From Epibacterium ulvae (lineage in GTDB: Bacteria > Pseudomonadota > Alphaproteobacteria > Rhodobacterales > Rhodobacteraceae): a stretch of 64,000 nt of DNA. Location of the stretch: the NCBI RefSeq assembly GCF_018678075.1, contig NZ_JAHHIR010000035.1, positions 1-64,000 on the forward strand, in the 5' to 3' direction. The notes under the pieces are model-generated. The model had not been told where the DNA came from. It did no database searches and saw nothing but the letters and a program-made list of their open reading frames with translations. Positions 16,338 through 24,419 of this stretch are shown here, in pieces (within the stretch, counting starts at the first letter, position 1; each line of letters begins with the position of its first letter). The translations under genes and the position numbers were made by a program.

Positions 16338-17213
16338 TTAAGCTACTCTTTGCACCTGCTGATCGGGGTTGGTTGTTTCGTTTCGCTGCCAATAGATCAC
16401 AGCGGGTGGTTTGCCGCCAAGGGCAGAATGAGGATGCTTGTGGTTGTAGAATGCGATCCACTTTCTGACGCCAGCTTTGGCCTCTGATCCGGTCTCCCAT
16501 GCGTGCAAATAAACGGATTCGTATTTCAGCGAGCGCCACAGTCGTTCGACAAAGATATTGTCGAGGAACCGGCCTTTGCCGTCCATTGAGATGCGGATGC
16601 CTGATCGACGCAGGCGGTCGGTCCAAGCAAATGACGTGAACTGGCTGCCCTGATCCGTATTCATGATCTCAGGTGGGCCGAACTGGTGGATCGCTTCATT
16701 CAAGGCATCCACACAGAACTCGGCTTCCAGCGTGTTCGAGATGCGCCACGCCAGTACCTTCCGCGTGTGCCAGTCCATGATGGCGACCAAATATAGAAAC
16801 CCACGCCGCATCGGCAGGTACGTGATGTCGGCGCACCAAACTTGGTTGGGCCGACCCACGCGCAAGCCACGCAGCAGGTATGGATAAATCTTGTGACCCT
16901 TCGCTGCCTTGCTGGTGTTGGGCTTCTGGTAGATCGGCATGAGGCCCATCAGCCGCATCAAGCGTCTGATCCGCTTCTCGTTGACGAGGTGGTCGTCATT
17001 GCGCAGGTGCCACGTCATCTGACGTACGCCGTAAAACGGGGTTTCCAAGAACTGCTTATCGATCAGGCGCATCAGACCGAGGTTCATCTCACTTTCGCCT
17101 GTTGGCTCATAGTAAAATGACGACCGCGAGATCGACAGCAGCGAACATTGCTTGCTGACTGACAGACCTTTTAGGTTCGGCTCAATCATCTTGCGCCTCA
17201 CTTGCCGGCCCAA
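16338..17213 (-). CDS. IS3-family transposase OrfB (DDE integrase domain)
   Basis: About 283-291 residues with the HTH_21 region (RSSFYYEP, GVRQMTWHLRND) followed by an rve integrase core. The catalytic triad is visible: Asp in CADITYLP, Asp in MNTDQGSQFTS, and Glu in DNIFVERLWRSLKYE. Its own ATG is at 17189. The frame runs back to 17213 and overlaps orfA by 16 bases, so the active enzyme is probably made as an OrfAB fusion by -1 frameshifting. Six consecutive T just upstream on the coding strand could serve as the slip site, though this is not a classical A-type heptamer. The frame is intact, so the element may still be mobile. Confidence 0.92.
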   Translation of the reverse strand: MGRQVRRKMIEPNLKGLSVSKQCSLLSISRSSFYYEPTGESEMNLGLMRLIDKQFLETPFYGVRQMTWHLRNDDHLVNEKRIRRLMRLMGLMPIYQKPNTSKAAKGHKIYPYLLRGLRVGRPNQVWCADITYLPMRRGFLYLVAIMDWHTRKVLAWRISNTLEAEFCVDALNEAIHQFGPPEIMNTDQGSQFTSFAWTDRLRRSGIRISMDGKGRFLDNIFVERLWRSLKYESVYLHAWETGSEAKAGVRKWIAFYNHKHPHSALGGKPPAVIYWQRNETTNPDQQVQRVA

Positions 17214-17497
17214 GGTTTGAGCTTTCTGGCCAAAAAATCGTTGGCGACGGCCAACTCCCCAATCTTGGCGTGCAGGTCTTTGACCTGCTCCTCATCAACT
17301 TCCGGTGCCGTCCGCCCGCCGCGCTCAAATACGCCGGAAGCGCCTTCAAGTAATGCGCGCTTCCATTGATGGATCATCGTTGGATGCACGCCAAACCGAC
17401 TGGCCAACTCGCTGACCGTCTCCTCGCCTTTCAGTGCTTCCAATGCGACCTTGGCCTTAAACTCAGGGTGATGTTGCTTTCGTTTCGACATCGTCAA
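17198..17497 (-). CDS. IS3-family OrfA (helix-turn-helix)
   Basis: A 99-residue protein with an HTH_Tnp_1 domain: MSKRKQHHPEFKAKVALEAL, then VSELASRFGVHPTMIHQWKR, then a leucine-zipper-like coiled segment (VKDLHAKIGELAVANDFLARKL). This DNA-binding part recognises the element ends and dimerises. It overlaps the start of orfB in the arrangement typical of IS3 elements. Confidence 0.92.
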   Translation of the reverse strand: MTMSKRKQHHPEFKAKVALEALKGEETVSELASRFGVHPTMIHQWKRALLEGASGVFERGGRTAPEVDEEQVKDLHAKIGELAVANDFLARKLKPWAGK

Positions 17498-17571
17498 TCT
17501 CCTTCGTGTTGAAGATCAACAGACAACAAATCGTAGCTTACGTCAGTGTCCGATTTTCGGGGGGTAGCTCA

Positions 17572-18034
17572 GATGTTTGGTTCTGGTGAGGTCGATGAAT
17601 TCTTCCAGAACCGTGTCCAGAGGTGGATAGACTGGCTTCACGCCTCCAAGAATTGCTTCAGCTACTTCCGGCGTCGTCGGGTTTTTGTCCGTCCCTGCCG
17701 CGGTAAGCAGCCGTGGCAGATTTTCCTGAAACGAGCCCTTTAGCAATACATCACTCGGAATGTAGTCAAAGCCACGACTCTCAGCCGTCCGCTTTGCCGC
17801 CTCAAACTTCTGATGCGCGAGTGCTTCATTGCCGAGCGCCAGCAATTGCCATTCTGCCCGTTTGATCTCTTCGAGTTCAAAGGCCTTTCGCTTTGCCACG
17901 GTCAAATCCGCGGTCCTGAGTGCTTGACGCACTTGTCTAACAGGTTGCCCAGACTTGCCTCGGACTTTTCCAAGCAAATCCTTTGGTACGTTCAGCACAA
18001 AATAGTAACGGCCACGGTCCAAAGTCAAACCCAT
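17572..18034 (-). pseudogene. Tyrosine recombinase/integrase, truncated by the IS3 element
   Basis: The first roughly 155 codons of a phage- or island-type integrase remain. The N-terminal arm-binding region is visible (GRYYFVLNVPKDLLGKVRGK, VRQALRTADLTVAKRKAFEL), followed by a helical core-binding segment. The gene stops being native at the IS3 end (17571), where the frame reads the terminal repeat (SYPPKIGH). The catalytic Arg-His-Arg-Tyr half is absent from the window. It lies about 150 bases from the 3' end of tRNA-Ser on the same strand, the classic position of an island integrase. Its loss should have fixed the island in the chromosome. Confidence 0.8.
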
Positions 18035-18181
18035 CGCAATACCCCCTCAACGTTCCAAGCTATGCGGGAATTCATGCGGGATATTATGCGTATAAACATG
18101 TTTTCAATCAGAAAACTGACCGTACGCACATTGATATCATTGGGGTTTTTGAAAATTTGCACTGCCATAAGTGCATAATAA

Positions 18182-18271
18182 TGGCGGAGACGAAGGGATT
18201 CGAACCCTCGATACCGTTTCCGGTATACTCCCTTAGCAGGGGAGCGCCTTCGACCACTCGGCCACGTCTCC
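18182..18271 (-). tRNA. tRNA-Ser (anticodon GCU)
   Basis: On the minus strand the acceptor GGAGACG (from 18271) pairs with CGTCTCC, followed by discriminator G and encoded CCA (18182-18184). The anticodon loop is CTGCTAA with anticodon GCT, and a long variable arm, diagnostic of serine tRNAs, precedes the T arm GGTTCGAATCC. Integrase remnants beside its 3' end suggest it served as an attachment site. No second copy of its 3' end is seen in the window. Confidence 0.96.
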
Positions 18272-18433
18272 GCTGACCCGTATATTTGGCAGGCAAAGGG
18301 GAAACAAGGCCAAAATCGAAGCTTTTGTGAAAAATTCTGATTAACGTAGCATGAGGCCGGGCATCTGGGCATGCGGGCGGCAAGTCTTTAATAACTGGTT
18401 GATGTCAGAGCAGAAAACCGAAGTCGACAGGGC

Positions 18434-19105
18434 CTATCTACAGCGCGAGTTGGAAATGAACTGCAAAATATCTTCTTTGGCGTGATGGATGTGTTTGCGC
18501 AGTAATGCACAGGCGGCCTCCACGTCTTTTTGGGTGGCCAGGGCCAACAGCTCGCGATGCTCATCTTTTGCGCGGGCGATGTCCTTTGTGACGCTTAACT
18601 GCATCCGAACATATCGATCCGATTTCTGGTTCAAGGGCTGCAGCACGTCCTGGGACAAGGAGCGCTGTGCAGGCGCATAAAGCGCTGCGTGGTATTCCGA
18701 GTTCAAAGCGCCCCAGGTGGCCACATCACCCGCATAATAAGAGGCTTCCATCCGCGTCAGGGTCTGGGCACAGTCCTCGATGTGTTGCGGGGTCATATTG
18801 GGGATCGCGATGCGGAATAGTTCGACCTCGATCAGGGCGCGCAGGTCAAAGATTTCGCCTATGTCGCGCAAGGAATGCTGCGTCACCGTCGCGCCCTTGT
18901 TTGTGGTCAGCTGCACCAGACCTTCGGCATCCAGACGTTTCAACGCTTCGCGGATCGGCATGCGCGAGACGTCGTATTCGGCTGCCAATGTTTCTTGCCG
19001 AATAGGGGCCCCTTCCGCCAATTCACCTGATAGGATCCGTTCGCGCAGATCATTGGCGATCGTGTCGGGCAGGCTTTTGCGGGCGATGGCGCGGTTTGCG
19101 GTCAT
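18434..19105 (-). CDS. GntR-family regulator, FadR/FCD subfamily
   Basis: A 223-residue regulator: winged helix at about residues 12-75 (IANDLRERILSGELAEGAPI, then the recognition helix VSRMPIREALKRLDAEGLV) and an all-helical FCD domain with acidic and histidine residues typical of its metal/ligand pocket. It is the last gene of a minus-strand run after the deaminase, epimerase and D-amino-acid dehydrogenase genes, 67 bases downstream of the last. It probably represses that operon and responds to hydroxyproline or an intermediate. A candidate operator is the 12-bp palindrome at 22322-22333. Both statements are inference. Confidence 0.88.
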   Translation of the reverse strand: MTANRAIARKSLPDTIANDLRERILSGELAEGAPIRQETLAAEYDVSRMPIREALKRLDAEGLVQLTTNKGATVTQHSLRDIGEIFDLRALIEVELFRIAIPNMTPQHIEDCAQTLTRMEASYYAGDVATWGALNSEYHAALYAPAQRSLSQDVLQPLNQKSDRYVRMQLSVTKDIARAKDEHRELLALATQKDVEAACALLRKHIHHAKEDILQFISNSRCR

Positions 19106-19172
19106 GGTCTTTGGGTCTTCTTTGGGGGCGCCGGTGACATTTGTCCCCAGCGTCGGGTTTGATCTAGATAGC

Positions 19173-20411
19173 CTAAAATCGATTGGCCGAAAATGGTGTC
19201 AGATCGATGGGCGGCGGGGCATGGCTGACCAGGTTGGCAATGATTTCAGCCGTGGCGGCGGCCTGGGTCAGTCCAAGGTGGCCGTGGCCAAAGGCATAAA
19301 TCACATTGGGCGCGTTTGGGGCATAGTCGATCACCGGCAGGCTGTCGGGCAGGGACGGGCGATACCCCATCCATTGCTGGCCGCCTTGGGGATTAAGATC
19401 CGGCATAAAGTCTTGCGCCTTGTGCAGGAGTGCGTCGGCGCGGGTGAAATTGGGCGGCAGCTCCAGCCCACCAAGCTCCACAGCGCCGCCAATGCGCACG
19501 CCATTCTGAATGCGGCTTGCCACAAACCCATGCGCGGCGAAGGTCAGATGGGTGCGCAGATCAAAGGCACCCTGCGGCAAAGTCGTGTTATAGCCACGTT
19601 CGGTTTCCAGTGGGATCGCATCACCCAACCCTTTGGCGAGACTGTGGGACCACGCGCCCGCCGCCAGAATAATTGTGCTGGCGCTTTGAGGGCCTTGGCT
19701 GGTCTCCAGCCGGGTTTTTCCGCCCATCCTGGTCAGCGCTTTGACGTCGGTTTGATCGATGACACCGCCAAGCGACAGAAATTTTTGCGCCAAACGCTCG
19801 GTCCAGGTTTTTGGATCCACCGTGTTCATCCAGTTCGGCGTGTAAAGCGCATGGGTGAAACGCGGGTTCAAGCCCGGCTGGATTTCGGCGATGTCGTTGG
19901 TGGACAGCAGCTCATGGGCCAGGACGCCGTGTTCTTGCAGAAAGGCGCGTTGGCTCTGGTCCGCCTGCCACTGTCGCGGGTCATCATATAGGCGCAGCTG
20001 CCCGTCGCGCCGGATCAGATCTTCGCCTTGGACCAGTTTGATTTGCCGTTCGGTGGCTGCCTGTGCAAGGGTCATCAACGCGGTCTGTGCGGCGCGTGCA
20101 GCCCCAAATCTGCGGGCACGGCTGGCCCGCCAAAAGCGATACATCCAAGGTGCGATCTGCGCCGCATAACGTGGGGGGATCGACAAAGGTCCGAGCGGGT
20201 CAAACAGCCATTTTGGTGCCTGCCGCAGGATGCCCGGTGTGGCGAGCGGCGTGACCTCGCTAAAAGCAAAGGCACCGGCATTGCCCTGCGAGGTTTCGGC
20301 CGCAACGCCCTTGCGATCCAGGACGCGCACGTGGAACCCTTTGCTTTGCAATTCCAGCGCTGCGCTGATGCCGATGATCCCGGCGCCAATGATCAATACG
20401 GACTTAGGCAT
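19173..20411 (-). CDS. FAD-dependent D-amino-acid (D-hydroxyproline) dehydrogenase, DadA-like
   Basis: A 412-residue DAO-family flavoprotein. It starts MPKSVLIIGAGIIGISAALE (FAD GxGxxG), has GNAGAFAFSEVTPLA near residue 45 and a C-terminal FGHGHLGLTQAAATAEII segment. I chose the ATG at 20411, which overlaps the end of the epimerase gene by eight bases; the open frame extends a further 82 codons upstream but only as an antisense or off-frame extension. Next to a 4-hydroxyproline epimerase and a DapA-like enzyme it most likely oxidises cis-4-hydroxy-D-proline to pyrroline-4-hydroxy-2-carboxylate, passing electrons to the respiratory chain. A general D-amino-acid dehydrogenase is the alternative. 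Confidence 0.87.
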   Translation of the reverse strand: MPKSVLIIGAGIIGISAALELQSKGFHVRVLDRKGVAAETSQGNAGAFAFSEVTPLATPGILRQAPKWLFDPLGPLSIPPRYAAQIAPWMYRFWRASRARRFGAARAAQTALMTLAQAATERQIKLVQGEDLIRRDGQLRLYDDPRQWQADQSQRAFLQEHGVLAHELLSTNDIAEIQPGLNPRFTHALYTPNWMNTVDPKTWTERLAQKFLSLGGVIDQTDVKALTRMGGKTRLETSQGPQSASTIILAAGAWSHSLAKGLGDAIPLETERGYNTTLPQGAFDLRTHLTFAAHGFVASRIQNGVRIGGAVELGGLELPPNFTRADALLHKAQDFMPDLNPQGGQQWMGYRPSLPDSLPVIDYAPNAPNVIYAFGHGHLGLTQAAATAEIIANLVSHAPPPIDLTPFSANRF

Positions 20412-21336
20412 GAATACCGCCCACGAACGGGTCGCCTTCCTGGAAAAACAACCGACTTTCAGCGGTGATAAAAGCCGCGCCGGTGATAGACGGCAAAACG
20501 CCGCCTTGTGGACCGGGCCGATAGCTGAGGCGATACTGACTGCCGATAATGCTTTCCTGAATGATCTCGGTCTCGGGCGGCAATCCACCACGCGCCGCGA
20601 GGCAGGCCAGTCGCGCGGAGCTGCCGGTGCCACAGGGGGAGCGGTCGTAGGCGTCATCCGGGCACAGGGTAAAATTCCGGCTTAACACGCCCGCAACCGG
20701 TGATGGCGCCTGGAAAATCACGTGGTCCACCGCTTCGCCCTTTTCGCCGCAGATGTTCTGTGCCCAGGCTGCTGCGCGCACCATTTTGGCGGCCTCCGTC
20801 AGAGCCGGGATGTTATCCGGCTCCAGCGGCAGCGGGCTCGGATCAACGATAAAGAACCAATTGCCCCCATAGGCCAGATCGCCAGTCACGAGACCCAATT
20901 GCGCCACATCCAAGGTAACGTCGCGCCGCACCAGACGGCTTTCGATGTTTTCGACCGTGACCGTATGGCCGTCATGCAGCGTGACGCGCACGCGCCCGGC
21001 GGGGGTTTCGATCATATGGGTACCAAGGGGCAGCAGACCAGTGCGGTGCAACGTCACGGCAAGCCCGATGGTGCCATGGCCACACATGCCAATCACTGCT
21101 GCCGCGTCGAAATAGATCACACCGACCGCGCAATTCGGGTCGACCGGGTCCACCACAAATGCGCCAACCATCGCGGGCTGTCCCCGTGGCTCGAGCATGA
21201 TCGCGCGATAGAGGTCCTTGTGCTCTGTGGCCAACCGCGCGGCACGCTCTGCAAGGGAGCCACCGCCCAAATCCGGTCCACCGTCCAGGATCACCCGCGT
21301 CGGCTCGCCTCCGGTGTGGCTGTCGATCACGCGCAT
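20404..21336 (-). CDS. 4-hydroxyproline 2-epimerase (proline racemase family)
   Basis: A 310-residue proline-racemase-fold enzyme. Both catalytic cysteines are present: Cys85 in GMCGHGTIG and Cys235 in DRSPCGTGSSA. The Cys/Cys pair separates racemases and epimerases from trans-3-hydroxyproline dehydratases, which carry Thr at the second site. It would interconvert trans-4-hydroxy-L-proline and cis-4-hydroxy-D-proline. It overlaps the upstream DapA-like gene by ten bases and the downstream dehydrogenase by eight, showing tight translational coupling in one operon. Proline racemase itself cannot be excluded from the motifs alone; the neighbours favour hydroxyproline. Confidence 0.9.
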   Translation of the reverse strand: MRVIDSHTGGEPTRVILDGGPDLGGGSLAERAARLATEHKDLYRAIMLEPRGQPAMVGAFVVDPVDPNCAVGVIYFDAAAVIGMCGHGTIGLAVTLHRTGLLPLGTHMIETPAGRVRVTLHDGHTVTVENIESRLVRRDVTLDVAQLGLVTGDLAYGGNWFFIVDPSPLPLEPDNIPALTEAAKMVRAAAWAQNICGEKGEAVDHVIFQAPSPVAGVLSRNFTLCPDDAYDRSPCGTGSSARLACLAARGGLPPETEIIQESIIGSQYRLSYRPGPQGGVLPSITGAAFITAESRLFFQEGDPFVGGIHA

Positions 21337-22286
21337 TCAGACAGAACCCCGCCTTGTTTGGACCAATCGGTAAACCAGGCGCGAAACAGCGCATATTGCT
21401 GCTCACAATAGGCCTGTTGCGAGGGGCTCAGGGCGTCGGTTGCATTAAAGTGCAGGCGGTATTCTTCTTCGCCGTTCAGAACCAACAGATGTTTGTAATA
21501 CAGAACCAGATCGGGCCCTTCGTCAAAGCTGGACAGGACATGGATTGCCTCGGTCAGCTCTTGCGCCCGTTGGCGGGCCTCTGCGTTTCCGGTTGCGGCC
21601 ATGCGTGACAGGTCGGCCAGCAACAGTGCCTCTTTTGGAAGGGCGGTGCCGATGCCGGTGATCGACCCCGTCGCGCCGCAATTCACAAAGCCATGAAACA
21701 CCTGGGTGTCGACGCCAACCATCAGGGTGACGTCCTTGTCCTGCGAGGTGATGAATTCCGCCGCATAGCGCAGGTCGTCCGCGCCGCCGAACTCTTTGAA
21801 GCCCACCAGATTGGAATGTTCGGCACGTAAGGCAAAGAACAGATCGGCGCGGGTGGCAAAGCCGTAATAGGGGCTGTTGTAGATGATCGCGGGCAGATTC
21901 GGGGCGGCGGCGAGGATGGCTTTGAAGTGGTTTTTCTGCGCCGCAGCCGAGCTGCCACGGGACAGAACACGCGGGATGACCATCAGCCCCGCGGCACCGA
22001 CCTCTTGGGCGTGGGCCGCATGGGCGACAGCGGCGGCGGAATTGATCGCCCCGGTGCCGACGATCACCGGCACGCCAGCTGCCACCAACCGGGCGACACC
22101 TTCCATCCGCTCTGCGTCGCTCAGCAGTGGCCAATCCCCCATCGAGCCGCAGTAGACCACGGCGGACATGCCGGTCGCGATCAAGTCCTGCCCTTTGCGC
22201 ACCAGCGCATCAAAGTCGGGTTTGCGGTCAGCGGTGCAGGGGGTCATCAGGGCGGGCATCGTGCCGGTGAATATGTTTGCGGACAT
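21327..22286 (-). CDS. DapA-family lyase, probable 1-pyrroline-4-hydroxy-2-carboxylate deaminase
   Basis: A 319-residue TIM-barrel enzyme of the dihydrodipicolinate synthase/N-acetylneuraminate lyase family. The Schiff-base lysine is Lys164 in VGFKEFGG and the associated tyrosine lies in IIYNSPYYG (residues 135-142). The N-terminal GTMPALMTPCTADRKPDFD is typical. In hydroxyproline degradation such a protein turns pyrroline-4-hydroxy-2-carboxylate into alpha-ketoglutarate semialdehyde and ammonia. It is the first gene of the minus-strand operon with the epimerase and dehydrogenase. The aldehyde dehydrogenase for the last step is not in the window. Confidence 0.85.
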   Translation of the reverse strand: MSANIFTGTMPALMTPCTADRKPDFDALVRKGQDLIATGMSAVVYCGSMGDWPLLSDAERMEGVARLVAAGVPVIVGTGAINSAAAVAHAAHAQEVGAAGLMVIPRVLSRGSSAAAQKNHFKAILAAAPNLPAIIYNSPYYGFATRADLFFALRAEHSNLVGFKEFGGADDLRYAAEFITSQDKDVTLMVGVDTQVFHGFVNCGATGSITGIGTALPKEALLLADLSRMAATGNAEARQRAQELTEAIHVLSSFDEGPDLVLYYKHLLVLNGEEEYRLHFNATDALSPSQQAYCEQQYALFRAWFTDWSKQGGVLSECA

Positions 22287-22321
22287 TGGGGGCTCTCACA
22301 TATCGATTCTGGATTTTGGAT

Positions 22322-22333
22322 ATTGGATCCAAT
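22322..22333. promoter_or_regulatory. Perfect 12-bp palindrome, candidate GntR/FCD operator
   Basis: ATTGGATCCAAT lies 36 bases upstream of the DapA-like start, in the gap between divergent operons. FCD-type GntR regulators bind short palindromes of this size. A related GGATTTTGGAT sequence lies just beside it. Confidence 0.5.
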
Positions 22334-22454
22334 TGGAAGCGCGCTGTCAATTTCTCCCTGACGGTTGAATGTGTGAAGCCGTTGCCAAAGGTCTGTCTTG
22401 AGACTGAAACAAAACCGTCACTCTGGTTTCGTGTGAAGTCGATATCGCGTTCAT

Positions 22455-23264
22455 ATGAAACTTGAATCGGGATTCAAGCGCCCACCCACCGTGGAATGGG
22501 GCACAGAACGACAGGCCCAAGTGGCCGAGATCGTGCGTCAGGAAGGCCATGCCAAGGTCGATGACCTGGCGCAGCGCTTTGGCGTTTCAACCCAGACGAT
22601 CCGCAAAGACATAAATGCCATGTGCGCCGGTGGCCTGCTGCGGCGGGTGCATGGCGGGGTGGAGCTGTCTCCGGTCTCTGCCGGTCACTACGATCTGCGG
22701 CGGGTGCTGAACCTTGGCGCGAAACGTAGCATCGGTGAGGCTGCGGTGCGGATCATCCCGGATGAGGCCTCGGTCGCGGTCTCCATCGGAACCACACCCG
22801 AGATGGCAGTGGCCTTCATGGGGCAACATCGCGGGCTACGCCTGTTCACCAACAACCTGCATGTGGCAATGACGGCGCAGCGGTTTGAAACCACAAGCGT
22901 CACCATTCCAGGCGGCACATTACGCGCGGCAGAGGCGGACATTGTGGGCCCCACTGCGGTGGATTTTTTCGACAGTTACAAATTCGATGTGGGCTTATTC
23001 GGGGTAGCGGCGGTTGATGACAGCGGCGCGCTTTTGGATCTGTCGGCCGAGGACGTGCATTCTCGCGAAGCCATTACCCGCAATTCCGACATGCGCATTC
23101 TGGTTCTGGATACCAGCAAATTCCACCGCAAAGCCCATGCGCGCAGTGGCCTGATTACCGATGTGGAACATGTCATCTGCGACACCCGCCCCCCGGCCGA
23201 GATCTGCACCATGCTACATCAGGCCCGCGTTGCGCTGACCATTTGTGATGAGGTTGCGGCATGA
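22455..23264 (+). CDS. DeoR/GlpR-family transcriptional regulator
   Basis: A 269-residue DeoR-type repressor. The N-terminal HTH (RQAQVAEIVRQEGHAKVDDL, then RFGVSTQTIRKDINAMC, then the GLLRRVHGG turn) is followed by the DeoRC sugar-phosphate sensor domain with SIGTTPEMA, LFTNNL and PGGTLR. The family senses phosphorylated sugars, and GlpR senses glycerol-3-phosphate. It overlaps the start of the ABC ATPase gene by four bases (ATGA), so it belongs to that operon and most likely represses it. The bases TTCATATGAA around its own start form a small palindrome that could be part of an operator. Confidence 0.88.
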   Translation: MKLESGFKRPPTVEWGTERQAQVAEIVRQEGHAKVDDLAQRFGVSTQTIRKDINAMCAGGLLRRVHGGVELSPVSAGHYDLRRVLNLGAKRSIGEAAVRIIPDEASVAVSIGTTPEMAVAFMGQHRGLRLFTNNLHVAMTAQRFETTSVTIPGGTLRAAEADIVGPTAVDFFDSYKFDVGLFGVAAVDDSGALLDLSAEDVHSREAITRNSDMRILVLDTSKFHRKAHARSGLITDVEHVICDTRPPAEICTMLHQARVALTICDEVAA

Positions 23265-24325
23265 GCGTGCAGGGCCAGTCCATCTCTCTGCGCCAAGTGC
23301 GCAAATCCTGGGGAGAGACCGTTTCCCTGCGCGACATCGATCTGGATATCCCGGCGGGAAAGTTCACCGCTATTCTCGGCCCCTCTGGCTGCGGTAAATC
23401 CACCACGTTGCGGGTGATTGCCGGGTTGGAAGATGTCACAAGCGGCACAGTGAACATTGGCGACCGCGATGTCACCCAACAGCCCCCCGCCAAGCGTAAC
23501 CTGTCGATGGTGTTTCAATCCTATGCGCTGTTTCCGCATCTGAGCGTGGCGGAAAACATCATCTTTGGCCTGAAGGTCGCCCGGATGCCGCGCGCGCAAC
23601 GGCAGGCTCGGCTGGCTGAAGTCGCCGAGCTGTTGGAGTTGACGCCCTATTTGGACCGCAAACCGGCGGCCTTGTCCGGTGGGCAGCAGCAACGTGTGGC
23701 CCTGGGGCGCGCGGTGGTATCACGCCGTCCGGTCTGTTTGATGGATGAGCCGTTGTCGAACCTGGATGCGCGCCTGCGCGATGAAATGCGTCGGGAAATC
23801 CGCAAGCTGCAACGCGCGCTTGGCTTTACCATGGTCTATGTCACCCATGATCAGACCGAAGCGATCACCATGGCCGACCAGGTTGTCTTGATGAACCAAG
23901 GGGTGGTGGAACAAGTGGCCTCCCCGCATCAGATCTACACCCAACCGGCCACGCCCTTTGCCGCGCGCTTTATCGGCACGCCGCCGATGAACCTGCTGCC
24001 AGCGGCTGCTTTTGGCGATCTGTTGTCCGCCGCACCTGCGGATCTCTTGGTTGGGATCCGGCCCGAGGTGATGGTGCAGGACAGCCATGGTGCGTTGTTG
24101 TGCCAGGTGCAATCGGTCGAATTTCTGGGCGCGGACACGCTGGTGGAACTTACGGCCGCAGGTGCGCGGCTGCTGGCCAAATTGCCGGGAAATCACGCCT
24201 TTGAACCAGGTCACGCGTTGCGGTTCGCGCTGCCCTCAGACGCGGTGCATCTGTTTAGCACCGAGAGCAACCAGCGCATCGATGATCCTTCCCTTGTGGC
24301 ACGCATATCGGGGGGACATCCATGA
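23261..24325 (+). CDS. ugpC: ABC importer ATPase, UgpC/MalK type
   Basis: A 354-residue cytoplasmic ATPase: Walker A GPSGCGKST, Q-loop MVFQSYALFPHLSV, signature LSGGQQQRVALGRA, Walker B VCLMDEPLSNLD and H-loop VTHDQTEA, then a C-terminal OB-fold (TOBE) domain with GIRPEVM. It energises a CUT1-class importer with the binding protein and two permeases downstream. Unlike the common ugpBAEC order, the ATPase gene comes first here, directly coupled to the regulator. About 95 bases with two small hairpins (CCCGAA/TTCGGG and GCCGG/CCGGC) separate it from the binding-protein gene and may set differential expression. Confidence 0.9.
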   Translation: MSVQGQSISLRQVRKSWGETVSLRDIDLDIPAGKFTAILGPSGCGKSTTLRVIAGLEDVTSGTVNIGDRDVTQQPPAKRNLSMVFQSYALFPHLSVAENIIFGLKVARMPRAQRQARLAEVAELLELTPYLDRKPAALSGGQQQRVALGRAVVSRRPVCLMDEPLSNLDARLRDEMRREIRKLQRALGFTMVYVTHDQTEAITMADQVVLMNQGVVEQVASPHQIYTQPATPFAARFIGTPPMNLLPAAAFGDLLSAAPADLLVGIRPEVMVQDSHGALLCQVQSVEFLGADTLVELTAAGARLLAKLPGNHAFEPGHALRFALPSDAVHLFSTESNQRIDDPSLVARISGGHP

Positions 24326-24419
24326 CCCTCGCGCCGTGCTCAGGGCCCCAAATACTCCCGAAGGTTTCGGGATGTTGCCCGCCGGCTGAAGCCCGGCTCA
24401 TTTTCTGCGGAGAAATTCC

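Larger units (their letters stand above)
16299..17571 (-). mobile_element. IS3-family insertion sequence, complete (~1273 bp)
   Basis: The element has imperfect terminal inverted repeats of about 25 bases. The left end begins TGAGCTACCCCCC and ends GGACA (16299-16323). The right end, on the minus strand, begins TGAGCTACCCCCCGAAAATC (17571-17547). Two overlapping frames, orfA and orfB, fill it. The flanks are CCC on the left and GAT on the right, so no target duplication is visible. It interrupts the tyrosine-integrase gene beside tRNA-Ser. The missing duplication and missing integrase 3' half suggest an adjacent deletion or homologous recombination between IS copies. Confidence 0.9.

Noticed and set aside
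18780-19991. 403-codon plus-strand frame
   Set aside because: It runs antisense through the GntR and D-amino-acid dehydrogenase genes and has no protein-family features.
20412-20657. 82-codon N-terminal extension of the D-amino-acid dehydrogenase frame
   Set aside because: It overlaps the conserved C-terminal part of the epimerase gene; the FAD motif begins right after the ATG at 20411.
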